28,505 bases of DNA from Bacteroidota bacterium. GTDB lineage: Bacteria; Bacteroidota; Bacteroidia; Bacteroidales; Lentimicrobiaceae. The translations under genes were made by a program, and so were the position numbers. The notes under the pieces were generated by a model. It did no database searches. It was given only the letters and a program-made list of their open reading frames with translations, and was not told the origin of the DNA. Below are positions 17,484-25,284 of this stretch, one piece after another. Location of the stretch: assembly GCA_023441805.1 (NCBI GenBank), contig JAEZNO010000022.1:1-28505 (forward strand), in the 5' to 3' direction. Position 1 is the stretch's first letter; each line of letters begins with the position of its first letter.

Positions 17484-18176
17484 TCAACTAACTATTCTCA
17501 AATTGAAAACTCCGGTCTTTTTTGCGTTCATTATACGCAACCAGGTTGGCAGATACGATTCTGTTCCCCTTGAAGCTGATATATCGCCCAGGTCAAGTAT
17601 ATTTTGATCTTTCCATCCCATATCGGTGAGCAAATTCCTTACAGTTTGCTTGGCATCATTATCATTTCCGCAAATAAAGTTGGTGTGGTCACCATTATTG
17701 AGCATAAGAGGATTTACCATTAACCCCGCATACATTGTATTAAGTGTTTTTACCACTTTCGCATCGGGAAACTTAGATTGTATTTGCTCTCCTAAAGAAT
17801 TTGAATTAGAAAGATCAGGAAGCAAAGAAGGTGGGAACCCACTTGATCCGTCAAGCGGATTTCCAACATCAATAAGTACTTTTTCTTTCAAATTATCCTC
17901 TCCTGCAAGACTCAAAGCCTCAATTGAGGCTCCGCCTTTTGTAGCATTGATAATAACATCTGAATTCTGAGCTGCTTCTTTAAAAGTAACCAACTGAATT
18001 TCAGGATGATTTTTCTTCCATGCACTGAAAGGAGGATTGCCATACTGATCAACTGAGTCATTTGCCATTTTTTCTTCAACATTCCTTGTGCCTATAACCA
18101 CCTGATGACCAACTTCAGAAAGTCTGGCAGCCAATGTCTGACCAACAGTGCCTGTGCCAATTATACCTATTTTCAT
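17484..18176 (-). CDS. NADP oxidoreductase, coenzyme-F420-dependent-type fold
   Basis: A 230-residue Rossmann-fold protein. The N-terminus MKIGIIGTGTVGQTLA holds the GxGxxG dinucleotide site (residues 7-12), and VVIGTRN (about 26-32) looks like an NADPH-type second strand. The pattern VIINATKGGASIEAL, then VLIDVGNPLDGSSGFPPSL and VVKTLNTMYAGLMVNP, is typical of the F420_oxidored family. Members reduce NADP or unknown substrates, and many in organisms without F420 have no assigned reaction. The gene ends 147 bp before the aldehyde dehydrogenase start in the same direction; co-function is possible but not shown. Confidence 0.85.
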   Translation of the reverse strand: MKIGIIGTGTVGQTLAARLSEVGHQVVIGTRNVEEKMANDSVDQYGNPPFSAWKKNHPEIQLVTFKEAAQNSDVIINATKGGASIEALSLAGEDNLKEKVLIDVGNPLDGSSGFPPSLLPDLSNSNSLGEQIQSKFPDAKVVKTLNTMYAGLMVNPLMLNNGDHTNFICGNDNDAKQTVRNLLTDMGWKDQNILDLGDISASRGTESYLPTWLRIMNAKKTGVFNLRIVS

Positions 18177-18438
18177 TGGATTTACGTTTTTTGTTTCAGG
18201 TTTAACAAATGAACACTGATTATGTCACTATTAAATGTTGCTTTAAAATCTGTATCGAAAAGCTATTTTCTTACAATTGTGTAGAGTTATACAGACATAT
18301 AGAGAAAGTATATGTTTTAAGCCAAAGTAGAGACATAAGAAAGAGTGCCTTTAACCAGATAATATTAGAAGCACAGCTGTGGATAATTTTATGGACATAC
18401 GGTTGTAGTCCTAGTTATCGTGAATTATAGTCTTGTTT
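18177..18438. other. Intergenic region without a gene
   Basis: These 262 AT-rich bases between two minus-strand genes show no coding signal. A TACTTTGG sequence on the minus strand (18322-18329) is one base off a vegetative -7 box but has no good -33 partner. No stem-loop terminator for the upstream gene was recognised. Confidence 0.4.
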
Positions 18439-19515
18439 TTATAGTATTTGGGTGTTGTTTAATCCTAAGAATTTAGCATAATCTCCTGCTGCCCTTTCTA
18501 CCTTTGTATGAATGGATTTATTCGGCTTGATGAACCATTCTATCGAAATTTGTAGCGTATCTTTCTTAATAGCCTTGTTCCAAAGTCCTAAAACCTGCCC
18601 TTCATATACTACAACAGGCCGGAATATTCCGTTAGAGGAAACAGCACGACTATGACCTTCATAATTTATTACAGCTGATCTGTCCTTATAAGCAATTATG
18701 AATTCATCAAAAGCAGGCAGAAATGCAAGCTCCGGCACTCCTGAGTATGAAATTTCAGTCTTGTTATACCAATATACTGAATTTTCCACTTTTTCTGATA
18801 CTAACTCATCCTTTACCATATCCAAGGCTTTACGACAATCGCCTGCAGAGAGACCTGACCACCAAATAAAATCGGCTAATGTGGCCGGACCATGACTTTT
18901 AAAGTATTTATCGGCCAAAACCCTCAATGTATTATCCCTGTCAAAATTGGCAGTTCTGTCAAAATTCCCTATTCTTTCATTTACCAGAGCGTATGTCGGT
19001 TGCTTATTGATAATTCTACCACTGCAAATAAGGCTGTTCATCTCGGCTTCCATGAGAATGTGGTTCATCTTTGAACTGTCAAGGTCAGGAATTAGTTTTG
19101 CCATTTCAGTGGTAATCTGCTCCCTGGTAAGATGATTACCATTTTTAAGCATCTCGTTTAAGGCAGGGTTGCTTATAGCGAATATTTTCTCATCAAGTTT
19201 GAGCTGAATTCTCCTGTATTTGAGCGACGAATTAATATTTGGCGCTGATAATGCTAAAAATGAATGGTAATCGGCTGCTGAAACGAAATGCCATGTAGGT
19301 CTTAAAAGATGAGTGCGAATAATTTCACCATTGTTAATAGCTTCATCGATTGTCTTTCCGGTTGAATTTGGTATCCTGATTCCGATTGCCCATTTAGCAC
19401 TATTCAGATCCTGAGCCTGAATGACTCCCATCCAGGCGACTACTTCCGCAGGAGTGTTGAAGCGATTGCCACCTGTATGCTGATTGAATAACCTTTGTAA
19501 TCCTATGCTTTCCAT
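18439..19515 (-). CDS. AlkZ-like (HTH_42 / YcaQ-type) winged-helix DNA glycosylase family protein
   Basis: A 358-residue cytosolic protein of the winged-helix HTH_42 family, which includes the AlkZ and YcaQ/AlkX glycosylases that open interstrand crosslinks or remove alkylated bases. The segment WMGVIQAQDLNSAKWAIGIR is the family's opening signature, and Gln33-Ala-Gln35 is the QxQ catalytic motif of the AlkZ branch; YcaQ-type enzymes have QxD there. RTHLLRPTWHFVSAADY (about 68-84) and the later PAFDEFIIAYKDR segment also fit. It faces the EamA transporter gene divergently across 167 bp. Lesion specificity is not evident from the sequence. Confidence 0.85.
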   Translation of the reverse strand: MESIGLQRLFNQHTGGNRFNTPAEVVAWMGVIQAQDLNSAKWAIGIRIPNSTGKTIDEAINNGEIIRTHLLRPTWHFVSAADYHSFLALSAPNINSSLKYRRIQLKLDEKIFAISNPALNEMLKNGNHLTREQITTEMAKLIPDLDSSKMNHILMEAEMNSLICSGRIINKQPTYALVNERIGNFDRTANFDRDNTLRVLADKYFKSHGPATLADFIWWSGLSAGDCRKALDMVKDELVSEKVENSVYWYNKTEISYSGVPELAFLPAFDEFIIAYKDRSAVINYEGHSRAVSSNGIFRPVVVYEGQVLGLWNKAIKKDTLQISIEWFIKPNKSIHTKVERAAGDYAKFLGLNNTQIL

Positions 19516-19596
19516 TCAGTTTTTTAAGCAAATTAACAATATTCTAACCACAATCACCAAAATTTTGTTATCTCTCTTATTTGTGTATTTTTCTGC

Positions 19597-19604
19597 TACT
19601 TTTG
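19597..19604 (+). promoter_or_regulatory. Possible -7 box for the EamA transporter
   Basis: TACTTTTG matches the TAnnTTTG consensus and lies 78 bases before the start codon at 19683. A TTG at 19581-19583 is only 13 bases away, which is shorter than the usual 19-21, so the promoter is uncertain. Confidence 0.4.
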
Positions 19605-19682
19605 CGCACTTTTATCTGAGTGCCGAAATACAAAATTAACCCAAATAAATACTTTTCATTCATCATTAGTCTGTAACCGTTC

Positions 19683-20606
19683 ATGACATCCCGTTCCTGG
19701 TTTCCATATGCAGTACTTGTTTTTCTTGCTCTTACATGGGGTAGTTCATTTATCCTGATAAAGAGAGGTTTGGAGACATTTTCAAGTAACGAAGTCGGGG
19801 CCTTAAGAGTTGTTATAACCTGGTTGTTTCTTTTACCGGTAGCATTAATCAGGATGAAAGGATTTCGACCTGTACAATGGCTTCTTTTTGCAATTGTAGG
19901 CATTGTAGGAAGTCTGGCACCGGCATTTCTTTTTGCTGCTGCCCAAAAAGGCATCGACAGTTCACTGGCCGGTATTTTAAACTCATTGACTCCACTATTC
20001 ACTCTGATATTAGGCGTTCTCTTCTTCAAACTAAAACCAAAATGGTTCAATATACTGGGAGTTTTCCTTGGATTGATTGGTGCTGCAGGATTAGTAAGTG
20101 TAAGTGGATCGGGAAGCTTCAATTTCAATATAGGTTATGCTTTACTGATAGTTATTGCAGCCATACTTTACGCCACCAATGTCAATGTCATAAAAGCTTA
20201 TCTTCAAAAAATCCATCCTGTAACAATCACAGCAATGGCATTTTTTACAATAGGACCAATTACCGCCATATATCTTTTCGCATTTACTCCATTTATTAAC
20301 ACGATGGCTGAAAATCCGACTTCACTCATCGGCCTGGGTTATGTATCTATTCTTGCGATAGTAGGAACCGGAATTGCACTCATGCTGTTTAACAGGGTAA
20401 TACAGATGACAAGTGCCGTATTTGCATCATCAGTCACTTATTTCATTCCGATAATTGCTTTGCTTTGGGGAATTGCTGACGGTGAAACATTCAAGGCAGG
20501 ATTTGTTTTTTACGTGGCAATGGTAATAGTTGGGGTACTTCTGGTAAATACATCCTCAGTTAAGTTACGAAAAGTCATTACCAAAGTAAAAAGCCCGTTG
20601 GAGTAA
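19683..20606 (+). CDS. EamA-family (drug/metabolite) transporter
   Basis: A 307-residue inner-membrane protein with ten predicted transmembrane helices arranged as two EamA halves (about 8-140 and 150-293). The opening ALTWGSSFILIKRGLE and the repeat-end patterns LTPLFTLILGVLFFKL and VTYFIPIIALLWGIADGE are characteristic. EamA proteins export metabolites, amino acids or drugs; the substrate here is not predictable. A signal-less hydrophobic N-terminus supports the chosen start. It is followed by the rplU-rpmA operon, which has its own promoter. Confidence 0.92.
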   Translation: MTSRSWFPYAVLVFLALTWGSSFILIKRGLETFSSNEVGALRVVITWLFLLPVALIRMKGFRPVQWLLFAIVGIVGSLAPAFLFAAAQKGIDSSLAGILNSLTPLFTLILGVLFFKLKPKWFNILGVFLGLIGAAGLVSVSGSGSFNFNIGYALLIVIAAILYATNVNVIKAYLQKIHPVTITAMAFFTIGPITAIYLFAFTPFINTMAENPTSLIGLGYVSILAIVGTGIALMLFNRVIQMTSAVFASSVTYFIPIIALLWGIADGETFKAGFVFYVAMVIVGVLLVNTSSVKLRKVITKVKSPLE

Positions 20607-20656
20607 AATTATCAGGTTAAAAGGATTATGGTACTGACAATTTTTTTACAAAACTA

Positions 20657-20686
20657 TTGGAAGTTGCTGAAAATGTTTTAATTTTG
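20657..20686 (+). promoter_or_regulatory. Vegetative promoter of rplU-rpmA
   Basis: A TTG at 20657-20659 and TAATTTTG at 20679-20686 are separated by 19 bases, a good match to the Bacteroidota TTTG-N19/21-TAnnTTTG promoter. It lies 43 bases before the rplU start codon. Confidence 0.75.
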
Positions 20687-20729
20687 CACCCCCTATAAAG
20701 GAAAAAATCAAATTTAAAATTTAAATTCA

Positions 20730-21041
20730 ATGTACGCAATCGTAGAAATCGCCGGCCAGCAACATAAAGTTATGCAAGATCAGGTGATATTCGTGCATCG
20801 TCTTGAAGGTGAAGAAGGTTCGGAAGTAAAATTCGACAATGTACTGTTGTTGGATAATAACGGATCAGTAACCATCGGTCAGCCGAATGTCTCTGGCGCT
20901 GTCGTTACGGCTAAAATCCTGTCGCATTTACGTGGCGATAAGGTAATCGTCTTCAAAAAGAAGAGAAGAAAAGGATATCAAAAGCAAAATGGCCACAGGC
21001 AGTACCTCACAAGGGTGCAAATTAATGCCATTAACGCCTAA
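20730..21041 (+). CDS. rplU: 50S ribosomal protein L21
   Basis: A 103-residue protein of standard L21 length that binds 23S rRNA in the large subunit. The opening MYAIVEIAGQQHKVMQDQ and the conserved end KVIVFKKKRRKGYQKQNGHRQ are diagnostic. It precedes rpmA by 26 bp in the usual operon order. The A-rich upstream region without a clear Shine-Dalgarno sequence is normal for Bacteroidota. Confidence 0.98.
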   Translation: MYAIVEIAGQQHKVMQDQVIFVHRLEGEEGSEVKFDNVLLLDNNGSVTIGQPNVSGAVVTAKILSHLRGDKVIVFKKKRRKGYQKQNGHRQYLTRVQINAINA

Positions 21042-21067
21042 TTATTAACCGATAAAAACGAAAAGAA

Positions 21068-21337
21068 ATGGCTCATAAAAAAGGTGCCGGTAGTTCGAGT
21101 AACGGTAGAGAATCACACAGCAAACGTCTTGGTGTTAAGATTTATGGCGGACAAGCTGCCCAGGCAGGAAATATCATTATTCGTCAACGCGGAACAGTTC
21201 ACAATCCAGGCCTTAATGTAGGTATGGGTAAAGATCATACTCTATTCGCTCTCGTTGATGGTATAGTGGAATTCCGTACAAGAAAAAATAATAAATCTTT
21301 CGTATCAGTAGTTCCTTTCGAACAAACTGCTGAATAA
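21068..21337 (+). CDS. rpmA: 50S ribosomal protein L27
   Basis: An 89-residue large-subunit protein whose N-terminal tail reaches the peptidyl-transferase centre. MAHKKGAGSSSNGRESHSKRLGVK is the hallmark start, with the AHKKGAGS tail intact and no cleavable extension. RQRGTVHNPGLNVGMGKDHTLFAL is also conserved. It is the second gene of the rplU-rpmA operon, followed by a strong terminator at 21359-21395. Confidence 0.98.
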   Translation: MAHKKGAGSSSNGRESHSKRLGVKIYGGQAAQAGNIIIRQRGTVHNPGLNVGMGKDHTLFALVDGIVEFRTRKNNKSFVSVVPFEQTAE

Positions 21338-21358
21338 TCGATCTTCTAAAACTTTATA

Positions 21359-21395
21359 AAGAGGCTGTCTTAAAAGGACGGCCTCTTTTTTTTTG
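21359..21395 (+). terminator. Rho-independent terminator of rplU-rpmA
   Basis: GAGGCTGTCT and GGACGGCCTC form a 10-bp stem with two G-U pairs around a TAAAA loop, followed by a run of nine T. It lies 22 bases after the rpmA stop codon. Confidence 0.9.
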
Positions 21396-21586
21396 TCGTA
21401 ATTGCAAATTTAACATTGTACATGAATTGTACATTACTTAATCATTATCTGTACTAAAATGTGGACTTTTGTGGAGTTCATGTGGACTTAATGTGGATTT
21501 AATGTGTAGTTAATAACATAACAGTACATACATCTTCAATCAAAACTTCTTCATTCCAACCTTAGCTGAAGATTTGAGACAGTCTC
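21361..21586. mobile_element. Possible MITE-like remnant with imperfect terminal inverted repeats
   Basis: The left end GAGGCTGTCTTAAAA and the reverse complement of the right end, GAGACTGTCTCAAAT, agree at 12 of 15 positions and bound a 226-bp segment with no coding capacity. Ends of this form are seen on some Bacteroidota insertion sequences. No target-site duplication is convincing, and the left end doubles as the rpmA terminator, so two related terminators are an alternative. Confidence 0.3.
21460..21513 (+). repeat. Five-copy 11-bp tandem repeat
   Basis: Five degenerate units of consensus TGTGGACTTAA follow each other directly; the first is 10 bases long and the others 11. Between them they vary at only a few positions. 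The repeat is intergenic and has no evident function. Confidence 0.7.
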
Positions 21587-21703
21587 TTTTTTTATTATAG
21601 AAATCAAAAAAAAATCTCCCATTTACAGACTATATAAGTACACTTTCAGAACGGGTTCCCGCCTCCAATTAGTGATACTATACTGGTCTTTAACAGGTCG
21701 CAA

Positions 21704-21720
21704 TCCGGTCGGCTACCGGA
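21704..21720. terminator. Weak stem-loop after the ZIP transporter gene
   Basis: TCCGGT and ACCGGA form a 6-bp stem with a 5-base loop, 37 bases past the minus-strand stop at 21757. No T-run follows in that direction, so terminator activity is doubtful. Confidence 0.3.
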
Positions 21721-21756
21721 AATAAGAGTGAGTACTTTTTAAGGATTTCGTATTGA

Positions 21757-22566
21757 TTAACCAAGTGCAACATCCAGGAGCATCATTACTACGAAACCAA
21801 GCATGGCACCAATGGTTGAAAGATCAGTTTCATTGCCTGTCTGGGCTTCGGGTATTAATTCTTCAACAACAACAAATATCATGGCACCGGCAGCAAATGA
21901 CAGTGCATATGGAAGAATGGGTGTTATTGAAAGCACCAGGTAAGCACCTACAACACCTGCAATTGGTTCAACAAATCCCGATAATTGTCCGTAATTAAAT
22001 GCCTTCGATCGCTTAAATCCTTCCCTGCGTAAAGGAATTGAGACAGCAGCACCTTCGGGAAAATTCTGCAGACCTATTCCGACAGCCAATGAAACAGCAC
22101 CCCCCAGCATTGCAAGGTCAGGTTCATGAGCCAGAGCACCAAAAGCAACTCCTACTGCAAGTCCCTCAGGGATATTGTGCAGGGTTATTGCAAGGACAAG
22201 CAGCACACTCCTGCGCCAGGTGGTATGAATTCCTTCAGCCTGTGATGTGGCAAGTCCCATATGTAAATGAGGGAGGATTTTATCAATACCATATAGAAAT
22301 GCACCCCCCAGCAGAAAACCAACTGCTGCAGGTACCCAGGGTATATCTCCCCTTTCTGTGGCCATTTCAATAGCAGGTATCAATAACGACCAGATACTTG
22401 CCGCAATCATAACCCCCGCAGCAAATCCAAGCATCGAATTTAATATCCTCTTATCAATCGACTTAAAAAAGAACACCATGGCTGCCCCCATAGCAGTCAT
22501 AAACCAAGTAAAAAGTGTGGCACCAAGAGCAAGTAGTATAGGATTGGCCTCCAGTAATCTCTCCAT
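21757..22566 (-). CDS. ZIP-family divalent metal transporter
   Basis: A 269-residue inner-membrane transporter with about eight transmembrane helices, expected to import zinc or a similar divalent cation. The metal-site motifs are intact: HNIPEG (His130, Asn131, Glu134) in helix IV and QNFPEG (Gln167, Asn168, Glu171) in helix V. FVEP (Glu200) and VVEELIPE (Glu235, Glu236) lie in later helices. The loop after helix III contains HLHMG (about 100-104). This is the GufA/ZupT side of the family. A phased repeat array lies directly upstream of its start codon. It follows the lipoprotein gene by 103 bp. Confidence 0.93.
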   Translation of the reverse strand: MERLLEANPILLALGATLFTWFMTAMGAAMVFFFKSIDKRILNSMLGFAAGVMIAASIWSLLIPAIEMATERGDIPWVPAAVGFLLGGAFLYGIDKILPHLHMGLATSQAEGIHTTWRRSVLLVLAITLHNIPEGLAVGVAFGALAHEPDLAMLGGAVSLAVGIGLQNFPEGAAVSIPLRREGFKRSKAFNYGQLSGFVEPIAGVVGAYLVLSITPILPYALSFAAGAMIFVVVEELIPEAQTGNETDLSTIGAMLGFVVMMLLDVALG

Positions 22567-22582
22567 TATTATAACCTATATT

Positions 22583-22658
22583 GATCTATTAAACTATATT
22601 GAACTATCCTGAACAATTTTAAACATTTGAACTATATTGAACAACCTCGAATAACTTT
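22583..22658. repeat. 38-bp tandem duplication of 10-bp phased GAAC-like units upstream of the ZIP transporter
   Basis: GAAC, AAAC, GATC or GAAT tetramers begin at 22583, 22591, 22601, 22611, 22621, 22629, 22639, 22649 and 22659, giving steps of 8, 10, 10, 10, 8, 10, 10 and 10. This is a 38-bp unit repeated twice (27 of 38 positions identical) with an inner period of one DNA turn. It begins 17 bases from the transporter start codon, so it lies in the promoter or leader region. Confidence 0.7.
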
Positions 22659-22669
22659 AAACCTTTTCG

Positions 22670-23080
22670 TCACATTTCAAGCATAAAATGCTCCTCATTA
22701 TATTTTCTTAAAACCACATCATTAATAATGACTTTCATTGTATCGGCATCCATATATGGATTTTTTACAATTCTGTATACTTTGCCCCTATGGTACGGCT
22801 TCTTAAGTTGCATAGTAGTATCGCCATGGAAAATAACCTCAAACCCAAAATTGTATACATCATTTGCCTTTTGGATTCTAAGTCTTTCATATTCAGGATG
22901 CAGACTGTCCATAGGTTGGAATACATTTGCATAACCCTCACGGAGTATTTGTATCTGAAACCCTGAAGGTGATTGCCAAACTCCGATAAAAGCTTCTTTC
23001 TCTTTGGGAATTGAATTTGTCCTTCCACATGAGCAGAGTATTACTCCAACTATCAATACAACACCGGATATTCTTAGCAT
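22670..23080 (-). CDS. Small putative lipoprotein of unknown function
   Basis: A 136-residue protein. A short hydrophobic N-terminus ends in the lipobox LCSC, with Cys18 as the probable lipidated residue, so it is likely membrane-anchored in the envelope. The mature part begins with KEKEAFIGVWQSPSGFQIQI and continues with a beta-rich pattern that recalls small lipocalin-like or META-like lipoproteins, but no family is recognised with confidence. It lies 34 bp after the amidase gene in the same direction, consistent with co-transcription. Confidence 0.7.
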   Translation of the reverse strand: MLRISGVVLIVGVILCSCGRTNSIPKEKEAFIGVWQSPSGFQIQILREGYANVFQPMDSLHPEYERLRIQKANDVYNFGFEVIFHGDTTMQLKKPYHRGKVYRIVKNPYMDADTMKVIINDVVLRKYNEEHFMLEM

Positions 23081-23114
23081 AGTTTTAAGTTTTAAGTCAC
23101 AGAATTATTTTGAT

Positions 23115-24773
23115 TTATGGATAAAACTGAGGGATTTTTCTGTGTTTGGTTCCCTGTTCAAAAGCGTATGAAATTTCGAGTAAAAGTGGCTCACTCCATG
23201 CCCGGCCGAAAAATGAAATTCCAACCGGCAATCCGTCAATTTCGCCCATTGGCACCGTAATTCCCGGGTAGCCTGAAATTGCGGCTGGCGATGAACTGCC
23301 TAACTGAAAGCTGTCACCATTGGTGAGGTCAGTCCTCCAGGCAGGAGCACCCGTTGGGGCAATTATGGCATCAAGCTTATTATCGTTCATAACTTTATCT
23401 ATTCCCTCTTCTCTCATCCCCTTCTGCATTTTCATAAGAGCATTCTTATACTCAGATGAATTAAGATCTCCCTTTTCAAGTGCCATCTCAAGGTATTTCT
23501 GATTGAAATGCGATAGTTCAATTGAATCCTTCCTGTTAAACTCAATCAAATCCCTTATATCTTTTATGCTGTTTCCCGGGCCCAGTGAGCTAAAATACTT
23601 ATTCAATCCATCCTTATACTCATATAGCAACACCAGAAACGAATATTGTTCCATCTCGGGAGATGCAATTCTCTCTATTTCGATTATCTGCGCACCCTGA
23701 CTCTTGATGAATTCAACAGCTTTATTCATCACTGAATCAACTTTGAAATTAACTCCGTATGTCTCTTTCATTAGTCCGATACGCTTACCCTTTAGCCCCT
23801 CCTCTTTAAGAAATACAGTGTAATCAGTAAATGATTTACCCTTACTTGCAGCTGTGAGTTCATCAGCAGGATCTATCCCGACCATGGCACCAAGACAAAT
23901 AGCTGCATCTCTTACAGTTCTTGACATCGGGCCGGGTGTATCCTGTGTAAACGAAATAGGGATGATTCCTGATCTGCTAAGCAACCCTACTGTAGGTTTA
24001 ATACCAACAATCCCGTTACTGTGCGAAGGGCAAACAATTGAACCGTTTGTCTCAGTCCCTATTGCAACTACGGTAAGATTAGCCGAGACAGCAGCTCCCG
24101 AGCCTGAACTTGACCCGCACGGATTACGCGAAAGACAGTATGGATTCATCGTCTGGCCTCCTGCCCCGCTCCACCCACTGGTTGATAGTTCGCCTCTGAA
24201 ATTTGCCCATTCGCTGAGATTCGTCTTCCCTATGATAACAGCACCCGCCTCGCGTAACTTAGCAGCAATGAAACTATCCTTTAAAGGAAATGAATTCATA
24301 AGTGCTCTTGACCCCGCCGTGCATGGCATTAGATCGTGTGTATCGATATTATCTTTCAGTAAAACCGGAATACCATGCATCGGACCTCTGTGCTTCCCTT
24401 CCTTCAGTTCTTTGTCTAATTGCTCAGCAATCCTTATGGCATCCGGATTAATTGTAATAACTGAATTCAGTCGGGGACCTGCCTGGTCAATCTCTTTTAT
24501 TCGCTTTAAATATTCTTCTACTACTTCCTTTACGGTAAAAGTCCCTTCGGTATAACCCTTCTGCAATTCTGTAATATCGGTTTCAAGAAAACGAAAGTCA
24601 TTATAGCCCTTCCCGCTGCGGAATAATTTCTTCTCCTTACATGAAACTGTTGAAACCCCTGCAACAATAAGCCCGATTGCTATTATGACAATATACGCTG
24701 TATACCGCAGACCCGGTTTACCAAATAATCTGACTACCTTACCTGTAGACATAACCATTCTGTTTAAGTGCAA
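23115..24773 (-). CDS. Membrane-anchored amidase (amidase signature family)
   Basis: A 552-residue hydrolase of amide bonds with the Ser-cisSer-Lys triad: Lys140 in VLLKDNID, Ser221 in NPCGSSSGSGAAVS, and nucleophile Ser245 in GTETNGSIVCPS. The spacing of 24 residues between the two serines is that of the family. A hydrophobic segment (about 25-43) ends in VSCKEKK, so the enzyme is either membrane-anchored or a lipoprotein on Cys45, and the catalytic domain (about 60-550) would face the periplasm. GIKPTVGLLSRSGIIPIS and the C-terminal ISGYPGITVPMG...GLPVGISFFG are typical. The substrate is unknown. The gene is upstream of, and close to, the small lipoprotein gene. Confidence 0.92.
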   Translation of the reverse strand: MHLNRMVMSTGKVVRLFGKPGLRYTAYIVIIAIGLIVAGVSTVSCKEKKLFRSGKGYNDFRFLETDITELQKGYTEGTFTVKEVVEEYLKRIKEIDQAGPRLNSVITINPDAIRIAEQLDKELKEGKHRGPMHGIPVLLKDNIDTHDLMPCTAGSRALMNSFPLKDSFIAAKLREAGAVIIGKTNLSEWANFRGELSTSGWSGAGGQTMNPYCLSRNPCGSSSGSGAAVSANLTVVAIGTETNGSIVCPSHSNGIVGIKPTVGLLSRSGIIPISFTQDTPGPMSRTVRDAAICLGAMVGIDPADELTAASKGKSFTDYTVFLKEEGLKGKRIGLMKETYGVNFKVDSVMNKAVEFIKSQGAQIIEIERIASPEMEQYSFLVLLYEYKDGLNKYFSSLGPGNSIKDIRDLIEFNRKDSIELSHFNQKYLEMALEKGDLNSSEYKNALMKMQKGMREEGIDKVMNDNKLDAIIAPTGAPAWRTDLTNGDSFQLGSSSPAAISGYPGITVPMGEIDGLPVGISFFGRAWSEPLLLEISYAFEQGTKHRKIPQFYP

Positions 24774-24819
24774 TAAAAGAATACTGTTATATTCCTTTTA
24801 TGACTGAATATTTAAAAAG

Positions 24820-24827
24820 TAAAGATA
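24820..24827 (-). promoter_or_regulatory. Possible -7 box for the amidase gene
   Basis: TATCTTTA on the minus strand differs by one base from TAnnTTTG and lies 46 bases before the amidase start codon, just past the stop of the DUF1801 gene. No good -33 box was found. Confidence 0.25.
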
Positions 24828-24840
24828 CAAAACTGATGCA

Positions 24841-25200
24841 CTATTTCTTCTTCTTATTGAGATTTTCATTTACACGGAATAAAACGGCTTCCTTAATGAG
24901 CTCTTCAGGAAGAGGTTGTCCATATTGAAAATGAACCGATCCCTTGGTGCCTTCAAAACCTTTCTTCTTAAAGAAATCAACAGTTGAAGTACCGGCAGGA
25001 TATAAACCAATATGGTTAGTATGACCGGCAAAATAAACGAGTGGCCGGCCATTCACTTTATAGGCAGGCATACTATAACTTATCATCTCAACTGCCATCG
25101 GAGCACTCGTCTTAATAAGCTCACGCAGTCTGTTCATTAATTCCTGAACTTCAGGTTTAAATGATGATATATACTCATCAACACTCTTTGGTTTTTCCAT
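24841..25200 (-). CDS. DUF1801 family protein (YdhG/Fra-like)
   Basis: A 119-residue cytosolic protein of the DUF1801 family, whose Bacillus member Fra is a frataxin-like iron carrier. MEKPKSVDEYISSFKPEVQELMNRLRELI, then MISYSMPAYKVNGRPLVYFAGHTNHIGLYP, and finally KGSVHFQYGQPLPEELIKEAVLFR are the family's conserved blocks. A basic KKKK tail ends the protein. An iron-related role is a family-level guess. It lies 67 bp upstream of the amidase and could share a transcript with it. Confidence 0.85.
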   Translation of the reverse strand: MEKPKSVDEYISSFKPEVQELMNRLRELIKTSAPMAVEMISYSMPAYKVNGRPLVYFAGHTNHIGLYPAGTSTVDFFKKKGFEGTKGSVHFQYGQPLPEELIKEAVLFRVNENLNKKKK

Positions 25201-25232
25201 CTTTCTTCAATTTATGAAGTAAATATAACAAA

Positions 25233-25254
25233 AAAGCGCGGGAGTCCGCGCTTT
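25233..25254 (-). terminator. Rho-independent terminator of the His-rich protein gene
   Basis: AAAGCGCGG and CCGCGCTTT form a perfect 9-bp stem around GAGT, 30 bases after the stop codon at 25285. In the minus direction it is followed by further T residues (TTTTTTGTTATATT including the arm). Confidence 0.88.
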
Positions 25255-25284
25255 AATATTCATGATTGCATCGTATGCCTCTGT

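Larger units (their letters stand above)
21338..21756. other. Intergenic region: terminator, tandem repeats, possible short mobile remnant
   Basis: This 419-bp gap has no supported gene. It contains the rpmA terminator (21359-21395), a five-copy 11-bp tandem repeat (21460-21513), a GAGACAGTCTC segment at 21576-21586 that is an imperfect inverted copy of the terminator's left arm, and a TCCGGT/ACCGGA stem-loop at 21704-21720 that may end the minus-strand transporter transcript. Confidence 0.6.

Noticed and set aside
19577..20128. A 183-codon minus-strand open frame
   Set aside because: It is antisense to the EamA transporter, is proline- and arginine-rich without any family pattern, and has no promoter.
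23854..24555. A 233-codon plus-strand open frame
   Set aside because: It is antisense to the well-supported amidase, whose catalytic residues fall in this stretch.
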